DNA of 5,469 nt from an uncultured beta proteobacterium. GTDB lineage: Bacteria > Pseudomonadota > Gammaproteobacteria > Burkholderiales > Burkholderiaceae_C. This document shows, in pieces, positions 1-5,469 of the stretch (its first letter is position 1; each line of letters starts with the position of its first letter). Position numbers and translations under genes: made by a program. The notes beneath the pieces were generated by a model that was given only the letters and a program-made list of their open reading frames with translations, was not told the DNA's origin and made no database searches. Location of the stretch: the NCBI GenBank assembly GCA_903958915.1, contig CAJBVC010000447.1, positions 1 through 5,469 of the forward strand, written 5' to 3'.

Positions 1-1102
1 AGAACCTGCCGGTCTCCGGGATGTTCGGAATAGGCTCGCCTGCCAGGGCATTGGCCATGGTGGCGCGAATATTGGCGTCCCCCGCGAGTTCCTTGTAATA
101 GGCAATGTTGGCGGGTGTGCCCAGGGATACATCGGCAGAAATGGTCTTCAGGCTGTCCACCTTCAAGAGGTGGTTCTCGATAAATTCACGGGCAATGTCC
201 TTGACCTTGCTGGGCGCTGCAATCATGCAACCCAGCACGCCCACGAAGGGTTTGGAGGGCTTGCCGTCAATGCTGGGAATCGGGGCCACGCCAAAATCGA
301 TGTTGCTCTTGCGCACGTTGTCCCAGGCCCAGGGTCCGTTGACCATCATCGCGACGTTGCCACGGGCAAAGCCACCCTCCATCTCGGAGTACTTGGAACC
401 TTTGGCCATGACACCTTCCTTCACCAGGCGGGCCAGCATCTCGGCGCCCTTGACGGCGCCAGGTGCATTGATTCCCACGACTTTGGGGTTGAGGTTGCCC
501 TGCGCATCACGCTCGAAGATGAAGCCGCCCGGGCCAGCGAGCAGCGGCCAGGTGAAGAAGGACTTGTTGAAATCCCACAGAATGGCTTTCTTACCCTGGG
601 CGACCAGAGCTTTGTCGAGCGCGAACACCTCTTCAAACGTGGCTGGCGGCGTCTTGACCAGGGCCTTGTTGTAGATCAGGCCGATCGCTTCAATCGACAG
701 GGGGTACGCCCAAATCTTGCCCTGGTAGGTAAATGCCGTCCAGGTAGAGGGCTCAATTTCGTCCTTGATGCGTTTGGGTGGTTTGACCGGAACGATCAGC
801 CCCGACTTGGCCCACTCACCCGCGCGGTCATGGGGCCAACAGAAAATGTCGGGCCCTTTGCCCGCACCGGCAGCCGCCTGAAATTTATCAGGCGCTCCCT
901 CCGGATGCTGCACCACCACTTGCACGCCTGACTCTGCGGTGAAGGCATCGCCCACTTTTTGCAGCCCGTTGTAACCCTTGTCCCCATTGATCCACACCAG
1001 CAGGCGATGCGGGCTTTTGGCCGCCACTGACGTGCCAGCACCCAAAGCGCCCACAACACAGGCTGTGGAGACGAGCAGGCGTAATGCAGCACTACGCCGC
1101 AC
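1..1102 (-). CDS. malE: MalE-type maltose/maltodextrin-binding protein, 3' end cut by window
   Basis: Periplasmic solute-binding protein that would deliver maltose or maltodextrins to a MalFGK2 ABC importer. 367 codons are visible with no stop. The start is GTG at 1102-1100, chosen because AGGAG lies 7 bases upstream and because it gives a clean signal peptide: MRRSAALR, a hydrophobic core, then SVAA before K29. The protein follows E. coli MalE almost colinearly: WINGDKGYNGL (37-47), FCWPHDR (87-93), SIEAIGLIYN (136-145), FFTWP (182-186), NGPWAWDN (255-262), KPFVGVLG (284-291) and PNIPETGRF (359-367). Sugar-contacting residues D41, K42, W89, D92, R93, E138 and W258 are retained, but the positions of E. 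coli E153 and Y155 are K180 and F182, so ligand preference may differ. By comparison with E. coli about 30-40 C-terminal residues, including the last ligand-stacking Trp, lie outside. The gene overlaps the end of malK, implying one operon and probable translational coupling. Family assignment is secure; the exact ligand is inferred. Confidence 0.95.
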   Translation of the reverse strand, partial: MRRSAALRLLVSTACVVGALGAGTSVAAKSPHRLLVWINGDKGYNGLQKVGDAFTAESGVQVVVQHPEGAPDKFQAAAGAGKGPDIFCWPHDRAGEWAKSGLIVPVKPPKRIKDEIEPSTWTAFTYQGKIWAYPLSIEAIGLIYNKALVKTPPATFEEVFALDKALVAQGKKAILWDFNKSFFTWPLLAGPGGFIFERDAQGNLNPKVVGINAPGAVKGAEMLARLVKEGVMAKGSKYSEMEGGFARGNVAMMVNGPWAWDNVRKSNIDFGVAPIPSIDGKPSKPFVGVLGCMIAAPSKVKDIAREFIENHLLKVDSLKTISADVSLGTPANIAYYKELAGDANIRATMANALAGEPIPNIPETGRF

Positions 1103-2207
1103 GGCGTTGCTCCTGCGTGCTCAAGCGCTCAAAGGCCTTGCCCTGTGCATCAAAGAGATAAGCCCATTCGGGTGGGACGCCGAGTTGCAACGCGTCTCCA
1201 TTCTTGATGCGCGCCAGGCCATCGATGGCGGCTGTCAGCACGTCGGCGGCGCCCTTGTTGCTGCAGTAGGCATAGGTGATTGAGCCTAGCGACTCCACAA
1301 ACGTGACTTCTGTCTGCAATGCGTTGTCGGTGGCACCTGCGCGCAAGTGTTCCGGGCGTACGCCGAGCTTGACCTTGTCGCCCACCTTCGCGCTGGCCGC
1401 ATTCACCAGGGTGCGAATCTGTTCACCCCCACCCAGACGTACTGTGGCACCTTGTGCCGAGGCCTCGACCACCGTGGCGTCCAGCACATTCATGCCAGGC
1501 GAGCCAATGAAGCCCGCCACAAACAGGTTGGTGGGGTGCTCGTACAGTTCCAGCGGCGCACCCACCTGTTCGATTTCTCCGGCTGACAGCACCACAATGC
1601 GATCGGCCAGTGTCATGGCTTCCACCTGGTCGTGCGTGACATACACCATGGTGGTCTTGAAGTCTTCATGCAGCTTGGCGAACTCGTAGCGCATGCGCAC
1701 ACGCAGGGCACTGTCCAGGTTGGACAGCGGCTCGTCAAACAGGAACACTTCCGGCTTGCGCACAATGGCGCGGCCAATGGCTACGCGCTGGCGTTGACCG
1801 CCCGAAAGATCCTTGGGCTTGCGCTCCAGCAGGTGTTCGATGTTCAGAATCTTGGCAGCATGACGCACCGAGCGGTCGATCTCGGCGGTGTCGACCTTGG
1901 CCAACTGAAGACCAAAAGCCATGTTGTCGTACAGGTTCATGTGCGGGTACAGCGCGTACGACTGAAACACCATGGCAATGCCGCGCTCGGCCGGTGGGAC
2001 GTCGTTGACGCGCCTGCCGCCAATGGTGAGGTCGCCCCCGGTAATTTCTTCCAGCCCGGCGATGGTGCGCAACAAGGTTGATTTGCCACAACCGGATGGC
2101 CCGACGAACACCATGAATTCGCCATCGCGAATCTCCAGGTCAATGCCTTTGAGCACATGGACGTCACCAAAGCTCTTGCGAACGCCAGTCAGTTTCACAT
2201 CTGCCAC
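1092..2207 (-). CDS. malK: MalK-type ABC transporter ATPase for maltodextrin import
   Basis: ATP-hydrolysing subunit of a sugar importer, acting as a dimer on the cytoplasmic face of the MalFG channel. The 371-residue length is normal for MalK/UgpC-type ATPases. The nucleotide-binding domain shows Walker A GPSGCGKST (36-44), the Q-loop at Q82, the signature LSGGQ (134-138), Walker B VFLFDEP (154-160) with catalytic E159, the D-loop SNLD (162-165) and the switch histidine H192. The C-terminal half (about 235-360) is the TOBE-type regulatory domain, with the typical LGVRPEH (281-287). The start is GTG, supported by GGAGG eight bases upstream. The adjoining malE-like gene makes maltose/maltodextrin the likely cargo, although MalK-like ATPases on their own serve several sugars (trehalose, glycerol phosphate, cellobiose). 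Whether the regulatory domain controls a transcription factor, as E. coli MalK does with MalT, cannot be judged from the sequence. Confidence 0.95.
   Translation of the reverse strand: MADVKLTGVRKSFGDVHVLKGIDLEIRDGEFMVFVGPSGCGKSTLLRTIAGLEEITGGDLTIGGRRVNDVPPAERGIAMVFQSYALYPHMNLYDNMAFGLQLAKVDTAEIDRSVRHAAKILNIEHLLERKPKDLSGGQRQRVAIGRAIVRKPEVFLFDEPLSNLDSALRVRMRYEFAKLHEDFKTTMVYVTHDQVEAMTLADRIVVLSAGEIEQVGAPLELYEHPTNLFVAGFIGSPGMNVLDATVVEASAQGATVRLGGGEQIRTLVNAASAKVGDKVKLGVRPEHLRAGATDNALQTEVTFVESLGSITYAYCSNKGAADVLTAAIDGLARIKNGDALQLGVPPEWAYLFDAQGKAFERLSTQEQRRAA
1110..1114 (-). promoter_or_regulatory. Shine-Dalgarno of malE inside the 3' end of malK
   Basis: AGGAG on the minus strand, seven bases before the GTG at 1102. 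It lies within the last codons of malK, and it decides the otherwise unobvious GTG start of malE. The arrangement fits reinitiation or coupled translation of the two subunits. Confidence 0.75.
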
Positions 2208-2215
2208 GTGTCGTA

Positions 2216-2220
2216 CCTCC
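2216..2220 (-). promoter_or_regulatory. Shine-Dalgarno of malK
   Basis: GGAGG on the minus strand, eight bases upstream of the GTG start at 2207. This is a near-perfect anti-16S match and supports choosing that GTG. A small GC-only inverted repeat (GCCC, 7-base loop, GGGC; 2226-2240) lies five bases further upstream in the predicted leader. Confidence 0.8.
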
Positions 2221-2294
2221 GGGGTGCCCGCTGTGAGGGCTGTTTGTCTCTGTCTTTAGAGCCCGACCGGTGGAGGGGCTATGGGTTTGAATCG

Positions 2295-2324
2295 AGTATA
2301 ACCGGGCAAAATCTAGTCATACAA
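2295..2324 (-). promoter_or_regulatory. Candidate sigma-70 promoter for the malK-malE operon
   Basis: Read on the minus strand, TTGTAT (2324-2319) and TATACT (2300-2295) are separated by 18 bases. The -10 hexamer matches the consensus at five of six positions; the -35 is weak, as is common for activated promoters. Transcription would start near 2288, giving a leader of about 80 bases before the malK GTG. The spacer contains one copy of a 10-base direct repeat, which suggests regulator binding at the promoter. Predicted by eye only. Confidence 0.45.
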
Positions 2325-2350
2325 CGAAAGTGTTTTTGAGATTTAGTCAA
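2311..2350 (-). repeat. Pair of 10-base direct repeats, possible regulator sites
   Basis: On the minus strand TTGACTAAAT (2350-2341) and ATGACTAGAT (2320-2311) share eight of ten bases in the same orientation, with starts exactly 30 bases apart, close to three helical turns. One copy lies upstream of the candidate malK -35 and the other inside the -35/-10 spacer. Such phased repeats often bind a multimeric regulator. No known operator consensus (MalT box, typical LacI-family palindrome) is recognised here, so the factor is unknown. Confidence 0.35.
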
Positions 2351-2409
2351 CAGCAAATGCACTTTGTCCAAGTAACACGATGCAAGTGGAAGAGCGTCTG
2401 TAATAAAAC

Positions 2410-2425
2410 TACATCCAGATCTGTA
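2410..2425. promoter_or_regulatory. Short dyad upstream of the MATE gene
   Basis: TACA-N8-TGTA (2410-2425) enclosing an off-centre perfect 8-base palindrome CAGATCTG (2416-2423). It is preceded by the AT-rich TAATAAAA (2401-2408), a possible -10 element for the plus-strand gene, although no good -35 is visible at the right distance. A repressor site next to an efflux gene would be a normal arrangement, but dyads this short also arise by chance. Confidence 0.25.
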
Positions 2426-2430
2426 AGCAA

Positions 2431-2472
2431 ATGACACGCACACACTCCACGCTGCTGGCATTGGCCGCATGA
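2431..2472 (+). CDS. Possible 13-codon leader ORF before the MATE gene
   Basis: ATG at 2431 opens a frame encoding MTRTHSTLLALAA and ends in TGA at 2470-2472, which overlaps the ATG of the MATE gene in an ATGA junction. Neither ATG has a clear Shine-Dalgarno sequence. If translated, the leader could deliver ribosomes to the MATE start by reinitiation. It has no recognisable family, and a chance reading frame is quite possible. Confidence 0.25.
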   Translation: MTRTHSTLLALAA

Positions 2473-3821
2473 TCGGCCAACGGCCCCGGCTGATCCACGT
2501 CGCATGGCCTCTTCTGGCCGAACTGGTGCTGGGCTTTGGGGTGGGCCTGCTGGGCTTGTGGCTGGCCTCGCGGGGGTCCGACGCCAGCTCTGCCGCCTTC
2601 GCGCTGTCCAATCAGCTGCAGGGCGCATTCTTTCTGCTGTTTCGCATCATCAGCATGGGTGTCAGTGTTGTTGTCACGCAGTATGTCGGCGCCGGCAATC
2701 GGAGTGAGGCCGACGCCACTGCCCGTGCTGCGTTGGGCGCCAGCACCTGGATAGGGCTGTGTTCCGCGCTGGCGGTCTTTCTGGGCGCTGTGCCGCTGTT
2801 GTCGAGCATGAACGCACCGCCCGACGTGCTGGCGCTGGGGGTTCCCTACCTGCAGATGCTGGCACTTGCGCTGGTTCTCGACGCCTTCAATGCCAGCATG
2901 GCCGCCGTGATGCGCGCCCACATGCGCACCCAGGACGCGATGCTGACAGTCCTGGGAATGCACCTCACGCATTTGCTATTGTGCGTGCCGCTGATGCGCG
3001 GGTGGGGCTGGATTCCTCCACTGGGACTGGTCGGGTTTGCTTTGGCTATGGCATTGAGCAGGGCCGTCGGTTTGTGTGCCCACCTGTTCCTGTGGCGATG
3101 GCGGCTGGGCCTGGTTCCCCGTGCCGGTGACTGGTTCGCGTTGCAGTGGAAACGTCTTGCGCCGGTGTTGCATATCGGGCTGCCGGGTGCCGCCGAAAAC
3201 ATTGCGTACCGCGTGGCGATGCTGGTGTCGGTGACGGTGGTAGCGGGCTTGGGCGCCAAAACGCTCGCCACCCAGACCTATACCTTTCAGATCATGAACA
3301 TCGTTGTGCTGTTCAGTGTGTCCTTGGGTTTTGCCTGCGAAATTCTGATCGGCCACATGGTGGGTGCCGGTCACTTGCACGAGGCCAATCGACTGCTACG
3401 CAAGTCGATGGCGTTGGGCTTAAGCGTGTCATTGGGTCTGGCTGTACTGGCAGCCGTCACCGCACCGTGGACCCTGACCTTGTTTACCAGCGATCCAGCA
3501 ATCATTGCCAGCGCCACCACGCTGTTGTGGATCACCGTGCTGCTCGAACCTGGGCGAACCTGCAATGTGGTCATCATCAACGCCCTGCGCGCCACCGGCG
3601 ACGCACGCTTTCCGGTGGCTGCGGGAGCTGCGTCCATGCTGCTGGTTATGGCCGGTGGCTCGTGGCTCCTGGGCGTCCACTTTCAGATGGGGTTGGTGGG
3701 CGTATGGATTGCTTACGCGGCCGACGAGTGGGTGCGCGGATTGATGATGGCCGCGCGCTGGGTCACCCTGGGTTGGCTGCCTGCTGCACGTGCCACGCGT
3801 CGTCGTGTCGTTCAGGCTTAG
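2469..3821 (+). CDS. MATE-family multidrug/metabolite exporter
   Basis: Inner-membrane antiporter of the multidrug and toxic compound extrusion family, using a Na+ or H+ gradient to export organic cations or other metabolites. The 450 residues match the family's usual 440-480. About twelve hydrophobic segments are visible, in two MatE halves (roughly 12-210 and 232-435). The internal pseudo-repeat is seen in QYVGAGN (71-77) and GHMVGAG (295-301), each ending the second helix region of its half. Membrane-embedded acidic candidates are E18, E243 (in AAENIAYRV) and E360 (in LEPGRTCNVV). The LEPGR...NALRATGDARFP stretch (359-382) resembles the EmmdR/YeeO-like branch, a recollection rather than a computed assignment. 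The start at 2469 is the only Met before the first helix, since an in-frame stop lies at 2424-2426; it lacks a visible Shine-Dalgarno sequence. The gene is divergent from malK and convergent with the GH13 gene, so it is its own transcription unit. Substrate unknown. Confidence 0.9.
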   Translation: MIGQRPRLIHVAWPLLAELVLGFGVGLLGLWLASRGSDASSAAFALSNQLQGAFFLLFRIISMGVSVVVTQYVGAGNRSEADATARAALGASTWIGLCSALAVFLGAVPLLSSMNAPPDVLALGVPYLQMLALALVLDAFNASMAAVMRAHMRTQDAMLTVLGMHLTHLLLCVPLMRGWGWIPPLGLVGFALAMALSRAVGLCAHLFLWRWRLGLVPRAGDWFALQWKRLAPVLHIGLPGAAENIAYRVAMLVSVTVVAGLGAKTLATQTYTFQIMNIVVLFSVSLGFACEILIGHMVGAGHLHEANRLLRKSMALGLSVSLGLAVLAAVTAPWTLTLFTSDPAIIASATTLLWITVLLEPGRTCNVVIINALRATGDARFPVAAGAASMLLVMAGGSWLLGVHFQMGLVGVWIAYAADEWVRGLMMAARWVTLGWLPAARATRRRVVQA

Positions 3822-3838
3822 AGACGCGCCGCTGCATG

Positions 3839-5443
3839 TCAGGGTTGGCGAACAAGCACTTGCACTGATTGCGCCGGGAGCACCACGGCGAGCTTGCCAC
3901 CGGCAATGGTTTTGACGGGTTTGCCGGTGGGAGGAAATACTTGCTTCCACGGTGCGGACGTTTGCAACGCGATGCTGGTGCGCGCCGCCTTCTTGTCGTA
4001 ATTGATCAGTACCAACGCGGTCTGTGCGCCATCGGTGCGTTGAAAGCCCATCAATTTTCCTTCTACAAAGGGACTCTGGTAGTCGCCATTGGAAAGCGCG
4101 GGGTGCGTATTGCGCAGCTGCAGCAGATCGCGGTAGTAAGCCCACAGCGACTTGGCGTCCTTTTGCTGGACGGCGGCGTTGTAACGCACGCTGTTGGGTG
4201 CAATCGGCCGGTACGGTTGGCCTGTGGTGAACCCCGCGCGCTGGGGCTCAGGCGTCCAACTCATCGGTGAGCGTAGCGGGCCATCTCCTCGCAATCCCTT
4301 GGCACCTGCCAACCCGATTTCCTCGCCGTAGTACAGGAAGGGAATGCCAGGCTGCAAAAGGTAGCTGGCGGCGGCAAGACGGTACTGGGCAAGATTGCCC
4401 TTGAACTGGTCCCACATGCGCTCCCCGCCGAAGCGATCGTGGTTGGAGAGGAAGGTCGCCATGCCAACCGGAGCGGTGACGAAGTACTGCGCTACTTTGT
4501 CGATCGCCTTGGCGTCGCCCTTGGCAGCCTTGACCAGTTCGTACTGATGCCCAAAAGCGAAAGAGCTTGCGCACAGGTCGGGTGCGGCGTAATCCTGTGG
4601 TTTTGCAGTGGCCTCGCACACCGTATAGCGTTTGCTGTAGGCATTGATCAGGCTTCTCAGTTCACCCGTGAGCCGGCGACTCTCGGGCTGGTCATTCCAG
4701 TCTTTGGCGTTGTTCTCGATCAGGTGCGGCACGGCATCCAGCCGGTAGCCATCCAGGCCCCGGTTCAGCCAGAAACGCAGACTGTCCTTGTGGTAATTGA
4801 CGACCGCCGGGTTGCGAAAATTGAAGTCCGGCATATGCGGTCCGAACGTGGCCATATACGCACCCTTGCTGGTCTGTATCCAGGGGTCGTTGCCCCAGAT
4901 CTCCCAGCCCATGGGAGCGATGTCCTGCCACACAAACCAGTCGCGAAACGGCTGGTCTGCGCCACGGACCGCCGAGGCGAACAGCGGGTGCTCTGCAGCG
5001 CTGTGGTTGATGACATAGTCCATGATCACGCCGATGCCACGCGCATGTGCTTCGCGCAGCAGGGTATCAAAGTCCTCCAGCGTGCCGTACTGTGGTTCAA
5101 TGCGGCGGAAGTCGGTGGTGGCATAGCCGTGGTCGCGGTCGGCGCTGGTGGTGATGGGCATCAACCAGATGCCACGGATGCCCAGGCGCTGCAGGTAGTC
5201 CAGGCTTTGTGTCACGCCGCGCAGGTCGCCGACGCCATCGCCGTCACTGTCGCGGTAGCCGCGCACAAAAATTTCCATGAAGGCGCCGCGCTGCCATCCA
5301 TCGGCCAGCGTGCTGCCGGGGTCGCGCGCCTCAACCGGGCTGAGGTTTATCGATGTGGTGGTCTGTGCCCCCAGGCCCAGCGATGCCGCCACCAGGCAGC
5401 CTCCAATGCAACGGGAAATTGTGATCATGTGGGTTTGCGCCAT
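3839..5443 (-). CDS. Exported GH13 alpha-glucosidase/alpha-amylase
   Basis: Glycoside hydrolase family 13 enzyme expected to cleave alpha-1,4 (possibly alpha-1,6) glucosidic bonds of maltooligosaccharides outside the cytoplasm. It has 534 residues. The N-terminus carries a signal peptide with a likely cut near A26. The (beta/alpha)8 barrel follows, with DSDGDGVGD (65-73), a calcium-loop motif; conserved region I DYVINH (142-147); region V MPDFNF (204-209); region II GLDGYRLDAV (229-238) with nucleophile D236; region III VCEATA (275-280) with acid/base E277; and region IV FLSNHD (331-336) with D336. A beta-rich C domain runs from about 430 to 532. D104 in DHGY and R391 in RSPMSW match positions used by exo-acting oligoglucosidases at subsite -1, as I recall that subfamily. 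Region V of MPDxN type points to the group between oligo-1,6-glucosidases and neopullulanases. An in-frame stop three codons upstream bounds the start; M6 (5428) is an alternative. Neither start has a clear Shine-Dalgarno sequence. The sequence does not settle endo versus exo action. Confidence 0.92.
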   Translation of the reverse strand: MAQTHMITISRCIGGCLVAASLGLGAQTTTSINLSPVEARDPGSTLADGWQRGAFMEIFVRGYRDSDGDGVGDLRGVTQSLDYLQRLGIRGIWLMPITTSADRDHGYATTDFRRIEPQYGTLEDFDTLLREAHARGIGVIMDYVINHSAAEHPLFASAVRGADQPFRDWFVWQDIAPMGWEIWGNDPWIQTSKGAYMATFGPHMPDFNFRNPAVVNYHKDSLRFWLNRGLDGYRLDAVPHLIENNAKDWNDQPESRRLTGELRSLINAYSKRYTVCEATAKPQDYAAPDLCASSFAFGHQYELVKAAKGDAKAIDKVAQYFVTAPVGMATFLSNHDRFGGERMWDQFKGNLAQYRLAAASYLLQPGIPFLYYGEEIGLAGAKGLRGDGPLRSPMSWTPEPQRAGFTTGQPYRPIAPNSVRYNAAVQQKDAKSLWAYYRDLLQLRNTHPALSNGDYQSPFVEGKLMGFQRTDGAQTALVLINYDKKAARTSIALQTSAPWKQVFPPTGKPVKTIAGGKLAVVLPAQSVQVLVRQP

Positions 5444-5469
5444 ATGGATTCAGGAAATTTGTAGCGATA

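Noticed and set aside
170..931. 253-codon plus-strand open frame opposite malE
   Set aside because: It has the same register relation to the malE codons and no recognisable domain; malE homology covers the whole interval. The plus-strand frame at 1632-2081 opposite malK and the minus-strand frame at 2409-2972 opposite the MATE gene are explained in the same way.
796..1092. 98-codon minus-strand frame directly after malK
   Set aside because: It is an out-of-frame reading of the malE 5' end. The GTG frame from 1102 has a Shine-Dalgarno sequence, a signal peptide and MalE homology.
2226..2240. GCCC/GGGC inverted repeat in the malK leader as a terminator or riboswitch
   Set aside because: It has only four base pairs and no T-run, and no riboswitch-like conserved core is seen in the roughly 80-base leader.
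2269..2280. GGTGGAGGGGCT resembling a MalT box (GGGGA[T/G]GAGG)
   Set aside because: It matches poorly in the core, occurs singly, lies downstream of the predicted malK start site, and MalT boxes normally come in arrays upstream of the -35.
5395..5410. Cys-containing IGGC near the GH13 N-terminus as a lipobox
   Set aside because: C16 precedes rather than follows the hydrophobic core, and Gly at -2 is atypical; an ordinary signal peptidase I site near A26 fits better.
4439..5464. 341-codon open frame on the plus strand opposite the GH13 gene
   Set aside because: Its codons lie in exact antiparallel register with the GH13 codons. In GC-rich genes the sense codons TTA, CTA and TCA are rare, which leaves this antisense frame open. 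The translation shows no family motifs, while the GH13 frame carries all catalytic motifs.

Overview
The window looks like a chromosomal piece of a GC-rich betaproteobacterium, probably Burkholderiales/Comamonadaceae-like. This is judged from codon use, the protein flavour and the gene arrangement; no marker gene fixes the taxon. It carries part of a maltose/maltodextrin uptake and breakdown locus with a MATE-type exporter inside it. All four main genes read cleanly with family motifs intact, so nothing looks decayed or mobile.

Layout: positions 1-1102 (minus strand) hold a MalE-type periplasmic binding protein whose last few dozen residues run off the left edge. It overlaps by 11 bases the end of malK (1092-2207, minus), the ATPase of the same importer. 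Both genes start with GTG and have good Shine-Dalgarno sequences. malFG would be expected beyond the left edge. A 261-base, comparatively AT-rich intergenic region (2208-2468) separates malK from a divergent MATE-family transporter (2469-3821, plus). It contains a plausible malK promoter, a 10-base direct repeat spaced exactly 30 bases, a small palindrome and a 13-codon leader reading frame that overlaps the MATE start. The MATE gene converges, with only 17 bases between, on a secreted GH13 glucosidase/amylase (3839-5443, minus).

How the parts may work together: the exported GH13 enzyme trims alpha-glucans in the periplasm or outside the cell, the MalE-like protein captures the released maltooligosaccharides, and MalK powers import. 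The MATE protein's link to this pathway is unknown. I see no undescribed large system. The observations most worth a second look are two non-conservative substitutions in the MalE sugar pocket, the paired direct repeats around the malK promoter, and the leader ORF with its ATGA junction in front of the MATE gene.
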